A stretch of 64,000 bases of DNA from Citrus sinensis. Its lineage: Eukaryota > Streptophyta > Magnoliopsida > Sapindales > Rutaceae. The stretch is taken from contig NC_068564.1 in the NCBI RefSeq assembly GCF_022201045.2, positions 1,240,001 through 1,304,000 of the forward strand, given 5' to 3'. The position numbers and the translations under genes are program-made. The notes under the pieces were generated by a model. It searched no databases, had not been told where the DNA came from, and saw nothing but the letters and a program-made list of their open reading frames with translations. This document shows, in pieces, positions 1-20,310 of this stretch (positions are counted from its first letter, which is position 1; every line of letters begins with the position of its first letter).

Positions 1-567
1 ATGCTTGTGAAGGTGTAATCGGCAGTGAGGCCCGCCACAAGTGATCATGCATATGACTAGGGAGACACAGAAAAGGAACTATTTTAAAGACATCAAATCA
101 TATCTAACATTGAATGCTTTTTTGTGATTCGATCGAGTTCAATTTATTAATAACGTTAAAGACCTTGCTGTTTGCGTGGCAGCATTAACTAATTAAAGTT
201 CTCTCATGTAGTTTAATTGAACAGAAATGTTAGTAATTTAACGCCCATCGCACATTATGGCGAGTCAATTATCAATGTCTCTACGAAAAGTTACAATTAT
301 AAAGATTTGAAGAGTTATATTATACAACACTATTAATTAATCTGATTATATATGTTACTTAGTGGATGCTGCCTTGGTGGGCTTGCTGTATCGTTCGACA
401 AGATTAATTAATTATGCTTGTTAGTTAATTAATCTAGGTTAGCAATTCAATTGATACTTTCCAATTTTATTCTCTTTTCAAACGAAAAATCATGTAACAT
501 GGTTCATTCGTGCGCTGATATGATACCCACTTCACATGGTTTTTCATTACTTTAATTTGTTTTTTTT

Positions 568-587
568 GGGGGGGGGGGGGGGGGGGG
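568..587. repeat. 20-bp poly-G tract
   Basis: A homopolymer G run follows a short T run in intergenic DNA. Confidence 0.85.
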
Positions 588-3520
588 AATCTAAAGACAA
601 AGACACAAAAGTGGAAATTAAAAAAAAAATGCATACAAAATTTATAGTTCAAAATTAGGTCACTAATATAATGCGAGGAAATGAACTTTGTTTTTTATTT
701 TTTTAAATCTCTCAAAGTTTATATATCCAATCAAGAAATTAAGAAACTTCCAGTTCACATGAATTGTTTTGTATGCAATACGAAGTAGCTTACGAAGTGT
801 TCACGGATTACAAAAGTTATGTATAGCACATGCTCATGTCTAAACTAGTTTATTAGTTAATTATTACCTTATTTCTTCCCGTACATATGTTGATGTATGC
901 TTCATAGTCTATTAATATAACCAAAGGCAGTCAATTAGCCACGGCTCACGCTGCCAATGAGAGTCCAAAATTATTTGACTCTCAGAAGTCAGAAGTGCTC
1001 AATAATGCAGCTCATGCAACAACCCAGACACAAAATGTCGCCCTAGGGCTAGCTTGACACTTGTATTGAAACCTGAAGGGACACATACACCTACCCTTTA
1101 AGCTCTCGTGAACTCGCTTTTAAGCTCACGGTATTCTAAGCGTCGCTGGCTTGGAATTAAATCCAGAAGCTGACAGCCTGAATCTAAAGAATGTGCGTAC
1201 ATGCACTGCAATAAAAGCTTTCCTTGGAGAAGATTGCTTCCTTTCATTCAGAAAATTACACGAACGTGTCTGGTCTTCTTGTAGTTTAAAGAAGATGTGA
1301 GAATCCCGAAAGCATTTAATTTTTTGTTTGATGAATGAGTCAGCAGTCGGCACTTGGTTCCCCCTTACAGGCCAGGATCAATAGTATAATCTTGTCTGCG
1401 GACCAATGGCAAATCTATGAGCTGCCCAAGCAACATGGGTAATCAAGTCGCTGGAGTAGCTTGTTTTTATCTATCATTAGTATCACATATTGTCGTGTTA
1501 TAACTGTAACAAGCACATGCAGCCATTCAGAAATTTACAGCAATCCCTCAACGTGCATGTCCCATTTTTACACATGTCAGAAACACTCTTGTTGCTCGCC
1601 TTTCTTTTAGCTTGTATTAATTATTTTCTTTGATAAAGTTTCCTCTTTCAAAATTAGAGTTCTTTTTTGCCTGTTTGCATAGCAAAATGCAAAAGAATAA
1701 CTAGCATTGATTATTACAAAGATTGTGAAAGGAATTGACCTTTTTTCTTTTTTTGGTTTTAGAATTATATATATATATATATATCATTATTAACACAGTT
1801 TTGGAGAGATTTCTTAAAATCTCAACAGAGCTAAAATTGAAAAGATGGTAAATCTTGTGCAAACGGGACTTGAAATTGTTTGGCCACAGCTTTATGAAGC
1901 ATACCTAACCCTTGTTGACAAATCTGTTTCCTGAAAAAGAACCAACTCCCAGCCAACTCTAAAGCCTCTCTTATGCATACACCTAATTGAACAATTTGAA
2001 ATGCGAAAAGAGAAAAAAATCAATGAGTGTTTGTTTATTCTTTTACATGTAAAGTGATAATTGATAAGAGTCTCACTCATATACATGATAATGATGGAGT
2101 ACCCAATGAAGGAAGATTGATGCTTGAAAGACGTAAGCAGCGCCTATCGACTGAAATGGTAGTTGATTGATGAAAATGTATTTATTATGACTTTATTGGA
2201 CCAATAAATTATGAGCATTACAAATAGCTTCTTTAATCTAATAATAATCTCTGCAATTGAATTTGCGAATTATTAATATGTTTAATTGAAGTGAAAAGGA
2301 CTGTTAGAGTTGCAAACAAAAGGTGATCTTGAGTGAGGAGTGAGGACACTCCACAGAGGGACAAAAATTATTAATGGCCTCCCCCCCCCCTCCCCCCCCC
2401 CCCCAACATCACATCACTCTTCAATATGGGCTACCCAATAAACTCTGCTGTGCAAACTTCTCCATATTATGTATATATATATTTTTTAATGAAATATAGG
2501 TATCATCGATGCCTCTTTAATTACAATAATAATAGATCGATTCGAGCTTGTCCTTGTAACGAATGCTTCAATCTGACATTGGCTCTTTAAAGGGCTGCTA
2601 TTTGCTTGCAAATAATCGAACTAAGCCACACATATCCTGCCTTTTCCTTATTATTCTTTGTTTTGAAAAATATTGCGTAATGCAGACGTGCTGAGACCTT
2701 TCGAAACTTGAAAGGGCTCAAATCAATAACCGATGGAATTATTTGCCGACTACACAAAGTACATCAATATATATATATATATTCATTTATATACAACTAC
2801 TACAGATTCTGATGCACAATGCTTGCTATTAACTTGCCTTTGTAGACTTTTTAATTTGAAAGTTGAAACAGAAACCCATTATTTATTTGAAATGATTAGG
2901 GTGTTTCACATCAGTTTCACACAAAAACAATGACGGAAGTGGATAAGTTAGCAATCAGACCAAATAAGTCAAACCTGTGTACTTTCAATTTTGCCCATTG
3001 AAATTTGGTCATTTTAGATTTAGGCTTAGTATTATTATAATTAGGTTTAGTTTAGACGAGACTGAAACCAAATGACTTATTTAAAAAAAAAAAAAACGAT
3101 TGATTGATCGAAGCAAAAACGTGAGAATTTTAAATATAAAAAACCTTCATTGATTACTGATATGGGATATATTATTATTGATTGAATTAAAAATATGATC
3201 GGACTTACATAGTTTATATATATATATATTACCAACCAATTATATATATCATGCCACATACATTTGTATATGATTGTTTGAACAAATATTTGTAGTTCTT
3301 ATAATTATCCATCTAATTAGTTAAATCAAATTGATTGATTGCAAATTTGCAATAGAAACGAGGAGAGTTAAATATGTTGAATCTTAATTCTGATATCATA
3401 TTAACTAATGATTTAATTGTCACATTGTTGAACATGTCGATTTTAAGATTTTTTTTTTTAAAGACAAAAATCCATTGAAATTTTCAGTTGCCACTCTTTA
3501 TTCTTTATTAAATTAGAAAT

Positions 3521-3696
3521 GATATAGCCACAGACTCTTTTACAAATTGATGTGGTATTAATTAATTGGTTGAATTAAATATTTCTTGACCCGCATGATT
3601 TATTTCTATTATTTTATATTTTCATTCAACCAATGAATTAATGCAACATCAGTTTGTACAAAGTAAGTTTGCACAAAAATTTGTAGTTGTATCATC
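3521..3696. mobile_element. Foldback MITE, family A copy 1
   Basis: The two halves are inverted copies of each other. The left arm runs from GATATAGCCACAGAC through GATGTGGTATTAATTAATTGG. The right arm carries the complement (CCAATGAATTAATGCAACATC) and ends in TTGTAGTTGTATCATC. There is no coding capacity. A related element with the same outer motif (TTTGTACAAA followed by GGTTGTATCAT) lies at 48606-48780. The superfamily is not clear because I cannot define a clean TSD. Confidence 0.55.
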
Positions 3697-5775
3697 ACTC
3701 TTATTAAATTGGCTTTCAGATGTATAATTGAACAAATCAAATGCTAATTCAATGTCACATTACCAGTCACAGTACATATATGGAACCATAATCCATACAG
3801 TGTCGTTTTGTCGGCAATCATATGTTGCAAATTTTTATATCTCTAGTGTATTGATTCCTTGTCAAAATGATTGAGGTAAATGAAACACATCTAAACAAAT
3901 ATTGCGGCAACTAGTTAGAGTTTTTGATATCTAATTCTCTCTCTCTCTCTCACACACACACACTATTCCATTGTATTTATTATTGTATAAATAGACAAAA
4001 AAATTTTATAGAGGGATGACAAAAAAATTCCTAGTGATCAAAATATTGAATATTCCTAGAAGCTATACATAATGAGATATTTTCCTATTCAAAAACCCTC
4101 GTCGGACATGAACGAAAAGAAGTGCCAGTTCTTATTAAAAAAAATAGATAAATAAAAACTGAATTTTGAGAACATGAACAAGTTACATATTTTTTGTCAT
4201 AATATCAATTTCATGACATAATCATTGGTAACCGTTTTTATTTTATTAGGAACCATGTGATGAAATGCATGAACTTAATTTAAAGACTGCGTACCATATT
4301 GCATGAATTTGTCGTGTTTTAATAATTTTTGTAGTTTTTTTCTTAATTTATTACTGAATTTCAATTTCTCACACACACACAGATACAGTTATTCTTTCAT
4401 GCGAACGCTCTCATTTTTTTTTTCATACGGAACGTTGCTAAGCTATATAATTTTATTAAAGTAAGTGCAGACATGTTATTAAACCATATGCCTTCCGAGT
4501 GAGTTGATTGCTGATGCTTTTAAATCGTATGATTTAATAGAATGTCTGCATAAAAAAAATGAAGGCGCTCACATATGAATAATTTTCTCTTTTTACAAAG
4601 TAATAATTATTTACAACATAAATGATCATAAGGAAAAACAAATCTTGAGCCCAAAATTTGTTCAAATAATCGCGTAGATTCTCATAATTTAATTCATAAG
4701 TGGCTCTCAACAAGTTTCTAATTTTCCTTTTTGTCAGTTTGTGCCAATCTTTTGCTAAGTTATAAGATTTATAACAACCAAACTATTATTAACAAAAGGG
4801 CTTCAGCCTATCTGAATTAAATTCAGGTATCAAGCTTTATATTCGTAGCCCAATAACTATTTTCATAGATATTTTGTAATATCCTCTTAACAACTATTAC
4901 TAATATCTTCTCGTACTCATTACGTCCTAGGATTGCTTGACAAATGGCGTTCAGAATTTGCAAAAGCCTTTAATAGCCGACGCAAATTAACAACGCTCGC
5001 TGGTTACAAGCTTAAGATATGTGTCCGCATGCATGATTCTCAACGTGTTCTCATATGTGTAGGTTCTGAAACTTTCACCAAAATATAAAATTTCAAAACT
5101 AAATTTACCAATCTGTAATATCAGTAGCTATAAAATAAATATCTCGAATCGCTAGACTTAATTTATTTGTTTTATCTTTTTTATTTCGTTTTTAGAACAT
5201 GCTTGACAAATATTGATCGTGCTTTGTTATACAATTTATTCATTCCGTATAGGTTTTGGATTATATGTTTGAATGCACAATTCCGAACATCTTCTTGTAT
5301 CCGTACTTAGTGCAAAGCTTTCGGTAAGATATAACATTCCAATACCAACGAAACATAATGTTAAAACTAACTTATTTATTTTGTGATTTTTTTTTCTTTG
5401 GTATATTAAACCATATACCATTGGACCATGACTAATTCACGTAAGAGAGATTGTAATATCTCTTTAAATAATTAATTAGTTAATTTATTTTAAATTAATT
5501 AAATGAAAAGATATATCTACTCTAAAAGGTATCTTTATGTGAAGAGTTGTATTAATTATGAATAGATGTATTTTTTCATTAAAAGGTTGTGTCACTTGTG
5601 TGTAGACAAGTCTCTTCATGAATGGATACTTTATTTTCTATAAATACTCCACCTTATTATAGGTTCAAAACATGTTCTAGAATACAATTTTATTGCTAGA
5701 GATTGTATTCAAAGTTTGTTGTATCTTGGTGGTAATTTACCATTCAACTCCATAGCAAACCAAGTGTGGTGAGGA

Positions 5776-5990
5776 CAAATAAAATCTTAAAGGAAAGTGT
5801 CTACACATGCCTCAAACCTATCTATTTGTTTTTCTTTGTTTGCTTCTATATTCTTAAAAAAAAAAAAACTCATACAATCTTCCGTGGTAGTATAATAAAA
5901 TAAATAAAACCTTAAAGGAAAGTGTTTATGCACTCCTCAAAGCTATCTATTTGCTTTTGTTTTTTTGCTTTTAGATTCTTAAAAAAAACT
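5776..5990. repeat. Local tandem duplication, ~95-bp units, 125-bp period
   Basis: Two copies of a segment containing AAAGGAAAGTGT, CTCAAA and CTATCTATTTG lie about 125 bp apart (roughly 5776-5870 and 5901-5990). Each copy ends in a TTCTTAAAAAAA tract. Just upstream is a possible TATA box (TATAAATACTCC near 5640). The context from about 5450 to 5990 resembles the U3-R-U5 region of a solo LTR, but I found no matching TSD. Confidence 0.5.
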
Positions 5991-6160
5991 CCAACAATTC
6001 AGATTCGAGCCTAGTAAGAACTGCATTCCCAAGTCTTGAACCGAGAATCTTGATTAAAATATAATAGTTTCATTCTAGCTAATCTATGCGTTTGTTGATA
6101 TTTTGCGATTCTTATTTATTTCATATAATTTGAAGATTAATGTGTTTCTTTTTAAAGCGA

Positions 6161-6168
6161 GTCCTCGC
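6161..6168. repeat. Left 8-bp TSD of hAT-type element
   Basis: GTCCTCGC is repeated exactly at 7061-7068 on the other side of the element. An 8-bp target duplication is the hallmark of the hAT superfamily. Confidence 0.85.
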
Positions 6169-7060
6169 TAGATATGGCCAACGGGCCGTGTCATGCCGGC
6201 CTAAACCCATCAAAGGAAGTTCACGCGTGCTTGTGCTCGTGCCGTGTCGTGCCCACTATACGTTTCGTGTCATACCATGCCGTGCCCATTATGCGTTTCG
6301 TGCCGTGCCTAGGAAAAAAAGTTCACTAACCTTTTTTCCTTTTTTATTTTTTTAAGAGCGCATGCCAAGTTGCTATCTTATTTTTTTTCTTTTGGATTCA
6401 TGTGCTTTTATTCAAATTTAATAGATTAAAAAATTCAAAACTCAAGTCCATATTCAATAATGATAAATTAATAATAATAAGAGAATGTAATATTAGTTGT
6501 TAAGTTTGACTCTATGGTATTATAATTCTTTTTTAGTACTTTATAACAACAACAATAATAAATTTTTTTAGGGTTGACTTCATTGTTAACTTGGAATTAC
6601 GTGGAGTCATACATCATAGTTTATAATAATATTAATACATATTTATAAAATCATGATATCAATTATTTATTTAATAAATTATAAACATAAATCAATTATA
6701 ATTTTTTTGAAACTAAGAATTAAATAAATTTAAAAAACTTGAGCTAATAAAATATATTAAAAGATTCAATTTCAAGTTATTTATAAATTATAAATAATAA
6801 AATCATAAAATTTTAAGTTTACTTTCATTAAAAAATAAAACGTGATTTTTTGCGTGCCGTGATTTGACAATCTCTAATCGTGTCGTGCTTTTAAGACTCA
6901 CATGCCTAAAATTTAAATCCGACATGACCCACGTAAGTATCGTGCCATACCTCGTGTTCTACTAAAACGTGTTCATATCGTGTCGTGTCGTGCCGTACTG
7001 TATGAACACGTGCCGTATCTATATCATGACTCTTACCGTCTGGCCTATTGGCCGCCTCTA
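6169..7060. mobile_element. Non-autonomous hAT-type element, copy 1
   Basis: This 892-bp element starts TAGATATGGCCAAC and ends with the imperfect complement (GGCCGCCTCTA). A perfect 8-bp duplication, GTCCTCGC, flanks it. Both subterminal regions are rich in CGTGTCGTGCCGTG-type motifs, and the core is AT-rich without a transposase frame. A second member of similar length and organisation occurs in opposite orientation at 44716-45604. The pairing of ends, TSD and homologous second copy make this call strong. The short open frames inside it are not genes. Confidence 0.85.
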
Positions 7061-7068
7061 GTCCTCGC
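7061..7068. repeat. Right 8-bp TSD of hAT-type element
   Basis: GTCCTCGC, identical to 6161-6168. Confidence 0.85.
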
Positions 7069-7771
7069 CCCCGTTTAAAAAGGGGAGGGAAAAAAAGAAA
7101 AAAAAGCGAGCCCTCTCGCAACGCAATCACGTGCGTCTACCCTCCCAAGCACGCATACGCAGCACACAAAACTTCAAACCAAAAGAAAAACAATGGAAAA
7201 AATCCGCGACAGTTGACACTCTCCCCCACGGCGCGTGAATCAAACTCTCGAATCTTTGTTGAAAAACATGCTTTCCTTAAACCATAGAAGGTAAGGCTGC
7301 GCCTGCGCCTTGCGCCCTATCCACAACCAAATTGTACGTATTTTACTTGCAAAAGCACTTTTTGCTTTTTGCAACTGAAAGTAATTGGACTGTGCTTCGC
7401 ACGGCCCTTTACTAGCGCGTAGAGGTAACTTTTCCTTGAACCGGGTGGGGTCACGTGCGTGATGAAATAAATGCCAAATAAAAATTAGAAATAAAATATT
7501 CGAGAAGCCTGGGATTAGCTTAGTGGGAAAACTGGTAATACGACAAATGTGTGGCCCACACTTTTTTGTTTGTTTATAAAGATAGTTTGCTTGGCCAAAT
7601 TTATTTTTTTATTTTTTATGGTAACATCTAAGACGCCATTTTTCTTTTTCACAAAATTTCAGATTAAAAATAATTTTTTTCCACGTTTATGTACTCGGGG
7701 TTCAATTCAAAATTTATTGTGCGGTTGTACCATTCTAAGATATTTTAGAGACTAAGCTAATATTAGTAAGA

Positions 7772-7908
7772 TTTAACTACTATGCAATTATGGTATCATA
7801 TCATAATTATACCTAGTTATTAAATTTATCTGCATACATGTATCATAATTAAATTCAATGACTAGGTACAATTATAGTATAGTACTACAGTTGCACCATA
7901 ATTAGACC
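7772..7908. mobile_element. Foldback MITE, family B copy 1
   Basis: The outer arms are complementary: GCAATTATGGTATCAT on the left and ATAGTATAGTACTACAGTTGC, followed by ACCATAATTAGACCC, on the right. The inner arms contain ACCTAGTTATT and AATGACTAGGT. The right end motif (ACTACAGTTRCACCATAA) recurs in the neighbour at 8079-8212, so both belong to one family. Confidence 0.5.
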
Positions 7909-8078
7909 CTTATTAATAATATTGAATTTTTATTAAGAAGAAAACTCGTAAGAATTAATAAAAATTTTATCAAAATAATTATAGAAGTTTGAATTTAATT
8001 TTTTTCTTCTTCCTCTCTTTTATAGGATTCGAATTTTAGTCTTTTGAAATAGCGATTATATAATTAAACTTTCAGAAA

Positions 8079-8212
8079 AAACCTGTGGTACCGTGCCATA
8101 GTTGCATCCAGCCGTTAGATGTTAGTGGACTCCACTTATTTTAATGCATCAAACGATTGAATATAATTATGATACGGTACTACAGTTACACCATAACCAG
8201 ACCCAGACTTTC
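8079..8212. mobile_element. Foldback MITE, family B copy 2
   Basis: The left arm reads CTGTGGTACCGTGCCATAG and the right arm GATACGGTACTACAG with ACACCATAACCAGACCC. The two arms are imperfect complements, and the right end matches the copy at 7772-7908. It has no coding capacity. Confidence 0.5.
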
Positions 8213-9067
8213 GATGAAAGTCTTAATATCATCAAAACAATATAAACCCAATAATCGAACTGAATTTTTGTAAAAAAAAAAAAAAGTAAAATTTAATTAA
8301 TCCCAGAAAGTAAGGATTAATGTCTCATAGGATACATACAAATAATATAATACGAAACAATTAAAGTCTTTCACGCTTTGAGTGGACGAAAGGTGAAGGC
8401 CTGGAAGTGACAACTTGTACAATCAAAATTCAAGATTTTGAAAAGCGGTATCATACAAAAAGCATGCTTTTATTTCTTGATTTTTCATTCGTCAGTTGGC
8501 GGAACAAAAGAATTAAGGAGAAAGAAAATAAAGAAAAAGATAAAAAGAAGTACAATGATTCTTAACACCACTTAAATGTCCATTAAAACCATACTTGATA
8601 TTTGACCTATCATTATTAATAGTTAAGTTAAAACACTAAATTTTGGAAAAGTTGCGGTGATTTTTTTTTTTATTCTTTAATGGATATATTGTTATTCTTT
8701 ACTTTATTTTTTTAAAAATAAAATAAAACACTGTATCTAGTTTTTTTTTAAATTTTAGAAATCAACAACAAAAAACAAAAAAGTGAACACGGTTACAATT
8801 AAGTCAAACGTACTGCAGCTATAACTAACACAAGGGCATTTTCGTCAGAGGAAACAAAATGGTCAGGAAAAGACAAATCCGATGGCACATCCATAATTAT
8901 TCGGAACGCCAAGGGTATTTTCCAAGCCAACAAGATTACAAATTAGAAATGGTTATTTATAAGCAATGATATTTGTAGTTGTTGTTACTTCTTGTTATAG
9001 GTTAATATTTTTATTTTCAGGTGATGAGTTGAGAGTGCTGATAGAATAAAAGAGAAGCCACTTTCTT

Positions 9068-9110
9068 CATCTTCATCTTCATCTTCATCTTCTTCTTCTT
9101 CTTACTTCTT
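9068..9110 (+). repeat. (CTT)/(CTTCAT) microsatellite in the PYL leader
   Basis: Repeats of CTTCAT followed by CTTCTTCTT lie about 130-170 bp upstream of the PYL start codon. CT-rich tracts in this position are common in plant 5' leaders and core promoters. No specific function can be claimed. Confidence 0.6.
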
Positions 9111-9240
9111 CAGCAGCTTCATATATATGTGGGTTTGAGTTGAAAAAGAAAAAAGAGTGAAGAAAAATTCAGTCTTGAGGCTTTGTGGGAAAAAAAGAAG
9201 AAGAAGAAGCTTTGTTTAGTTAAGGGCTTGTGTGACAAAA

Positions 9241-11008
9241 ATGAATCGGAATAGCAATGGAGGCATTAATGGAGGAGCTGAAAGTGAGCACATAAGAAGA
9301 CATCATATACATGATGTAGCTGATCATCAGTGTAGCTCCGTTCTCAAGAAGCACATCAGAGCTCCCGTTCATCTTGTAATGATTCTTATAATTTTACATA
9401 TTGTTATGCTTCTTCAAGTTTTTATTTTTGTTTTTTTCATTTTTTTTTTATTTTTGTGTGATCGGTGGATTGGATTTAGAGCTGTGATGCTTGTGAGTTT
9501 TGCAGAAATGGGTTCTTGGAATCTGGGTTGCGGGGTTTTGAATGTGAGATTGAAGGGGATTTGGATTTGTGGTTTCTATTAATTTTTTGTTGATTGTTAT
9601 TGGATGTTTGACTTGTTCTACGAGGGAGTAATCGATCTTGATCTGTGGGGTTCTTGAAGATATTTGTTTAGTGGTTAGATGTGAATCAATTTTCTTTTGT
9701 TTAGATATTTTTGTGGAAGCTGTGATAAGTATGATACGTTCTGACTTCTGATTTTAAGCTAAGTGGGTATGATTTATCCATTGTTTAGGTTCTGAGAAAA
9801 TGTGTGAAAAGAATAAGGAAAACAGATTATCATTTTGTATTTAAGTTTCTTGCCTTGGGGTCTTAGAGTCGATGTAGCATATGGCCCAAAATTTTTGCTT
9901 TCATTTATTTGCTTTGTGTTTTTTCACCTAACAAATGCATGGTTGTTATTAGAGATGCCATATTGATAAAGAATATACCTTAAAGATGGATTTATAGTTA
10001 AGTGATTTCTAAAAGTTATAGTATTGCAAAACTTGAATGCTACAGTGGGCATTCTATAGGTTGCTGCATAAATTCAACTTTTTATGCTTGCTGAATTTCG
10101 GATTCTTTGTATAGGTTTGGTCTTTGGTGAGGAGATTCGATCAACCCCAGAAGTACAAGCCTTTCGTTAGCAGATGTGTGGCACAGGGGAATCTAGAGAT
10201 TGGGAGTCTTAGAGAAGTTGATGTTAAGTCTGGCCTTCCGGCTACTACAAGCACTGAAAGACTGGAACTTCTTGATGATGAGGAACATGTTCTTAGAGTC
10301 AGGATCATTGGTGGGGATCACAGACTCAAGGTATAGAATCATTTCTTTTCCTCTGATTTAACTCATTGTTGTTGTTCTTCTATTCCTCATTCAGGAACAT
10401 TCTACACGATTCCAACTTTAATCACTTAATGTTTTTCCTACAGTACAAGTGCTCTGTCTTGCAAAATAGCTTTTAATTTTTACATCTTTTGTCTTGTAAT
10501 AAGCAGTTACGTGAGCTCATTTAGACTATTAGAACTTGCAAATCCCCAAGCATGAAAGATAAGAATTTGTGCTTGTCATTCAACCTTGGTAAGCTGGGTG
10601 GCCGTTCAACCAATTTATAACATTCTTGTCAAACTGTTGATATGCTTTCTTTAGCAGCTTTAGTTCACAATATTGACTTAACCTGAACCCTAAAAATTTT
10701 AATACTAATGGTAAATTTACAGCTTAGATCTGGGTTTGCTTTTTGATTGCTAATATTGTGGTTCTGTTGTGACTTTCTTTTCTTCTCAGAACTACTCTTC
10801 AATCATTTCCCTCCATTCAGAGATCATTGATGGAAGAATGGGGACCTTGGTGCTGGAGTCCTTTGTGGTGGACGTTCCTGAAGGAAACACCAAGGATGAG
10901 ACATGCTACTTCGTCGAAGCTTTGATCAAATGCAATCTCAAGTCACTTGCTGATATCTCAGAGCGGCATGCATTGCTGGATCGCACGGAGCCCATTGATC
11001 GGACATGA
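9241..11008 (+). CDS. PYL8/PYL9-like: ABA receptor, PYR/PYL/RCAR clade I (PYL8/PYL9-like)
   Basis: This encodes a soluble START-fold (Bet v 1-like) abscisic acid receptor that, when ABA is bound, inhibits clade A PP2C phosphatases and so releases SnRK2 kinases. There are three exons: 9241-9375, 10115-10330 and 10790-11008, giving 189 residues. The start is the ATG at 9241; the frame is open slightly further upstream but only from a GTG. The gate loop SGLPA is at residues 84-88 and the latch HRL at 114-116. The lysine of YKPF (about residue 60) corresponds to the ABA-carboxylate-binding lysine of the family. The segment [20 protein letters not shown] and the C-terminal DISERHAL are typical of the mostly monomeric PYL7-10 group. 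PYL8 and PYL9 cannot be separated here. The gene is convergent with FTSH11. All diagnostic residues are intact. Confidence 0.95.
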
Positions 11009-12174
11009 AACTCAGGTCAGGGATCTACGATGGAGGACTACATTTGCCATGGATGAAGCTTTCGAGGCTTTTGTATCTTGAGGGCTTTGGGGACAGACTG
11101 GCAGTAGTACCTGTGTCATCTTCCAGACGCTCCCATTTTCCTTTCATTTGTTATGTTTTGTTCTGTCATGGTTTTGAATATGTTCTGTGTTCTCAAGTAG
11201 GTCAAGAACCACAGCTCTTGTAGAAAGTTTCTCTTGTCGTGAATCAAAAGGTGGAAAAGGAATGAGACTATGTTCTCATTCTCTGTTGTTTCAAGAGTTC
11301 TGCCCGCATGATGATGGGCTTGTGAGTGTACATAAATTGTGCTGCAGAGAGTTATAGGTTCCTGTATATTTGGCTTTCATGTCGTAGCTTCTAGTTGCAG
11401 TTAATGGAAGTTCGGTTGAGGTTGAAACCACAGGCTATTTATGTTTTTAGTTAGAGACTCTTGTAATAGCATTTTTCTGTTCATACTTAAATAGTTGAAT
11501 AATCTTTCATCTGTTGACATCCACTTCTGTAATATTTAATAACCAATTATGTAAATCTGAATTCAAATAAATTAAAGTTCGCATTAGAAGAGAGAGATTG
11601 CGCTCGGCAATACATTAATGAAGAGGTGCACTTATTTTGCACATCTCATATGCTGCTCTCAGGCATTCTCATACTGAGGCTGCTTTAAATCTCCTGTCCT
11701 TTTGGTTTTTATCTTGGTGAAAATTTTTGCAGATACAACAGAACTTAACAAATAGCAATCATGCCATATGAAAAAAGGTTGGATCCTGTGGAATATGCCA
11801 AAATCATCGAAACAGATAGCACGGTGAATATAGTACTGGAAGCAAGAAACTTAAAAAGTGTGTATAATCTTGAATACTTTGTAATCCAAAATTTCACCCA
11901 TAAAGGGGTAAGTTTCTAGTAATACATGATTTCACAAATAACGCATGGGTTTCTGCCTTTCTTAGTTGGTTGTTAGAGCAGGGGAGTTAGTTGCTTCCCA
12001 GACATGCAGCTCTGCGTAGCCTTATAAATAGATTTCCTATGACACCATCTCCTACCGAGGAAAATAATAAGGGATGAAAAGTTGGCAAGAATTGTACAAA
12101 TAAATCAGCAGTATTGCTTTTAATACACTGTACAGAGCTCCCCCAAGAGCTGTGGAAGCTGAAAACCCAAATTT
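11009..12174. other. Convergent 3' ends of PYL and FTSH11
   Basis: There is no coding gene. This stretch holds the 3' UTR of the PYL gene (T-rich, with AATAAT/AATAAA-like signals around 11495-11570) and, from the other side, the 3' UTR of FTSH11. Only about 1.2 kb separates the two stop codons, so the transcripts may end close together or overlap. Confidence 0.6.

Positions 12175-20310
<8,136 letters not shown>

Larger units (their letters stand above)
1..6160. other. Gene-poor AT-rich intergenic region
   Basis: I see no supportable gene here. Open frames are short (about 60-75 codons), lack family motifs and overlap low-complexity DNA. The stretch holds a 20-bp poly-G run (568-587), a poly-C run broken by one T (about 2379-2404), short TA, TC and CA microsatellites (about 1771-1785 and 3932-3962), a foldback MITE (3521-3696) and a local tandem duplication near 5776-5990. 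These are annotated separately. Confidence 0.6.
7069..9230. other. Intergenic region upstream of the PYL gene
   Basis: No gene is supported. It contains two foldback MITEs (7772-7908 and 8079-8212) and AT-rich spacer. Nearest the PYL gene are a (CTT/CAT)-rich tract (9068-9110) and a TATA-like CATATATATG (about 9120), which probably belong to the PYL promoter or 5' leader. Confidence 0.5.

Noticed and set aside
7507-7707. A-box-like TTAGCTTAGTGG near 7512 and B-box-like GGGTTCAATTC near 7697, suggesting a tRNA or SINE head
   Set aside because: The boxes are about 180 bp apart, too far for a tRNA or normal SINE promoter. No tail or TSD was found. An insertion-split SINE is possible but unsupported.
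9232-9582. 116-codon open frame reading through the first PYL exon into intron 1
   Set aside because: It begins at a GTG and continues past a clear donor (CTT|GTAATG) into non-conserved hydrophobic sequence. The spliced three-exon model gives the full receptor.
11187-11207. TGTGTTCTCAAGTAGGTCAA, resembling the first half of miR398
   Set aside because: Only the first ten or so bases agree, it lies in the PYL 3' UTR, and no complementary arm is present.
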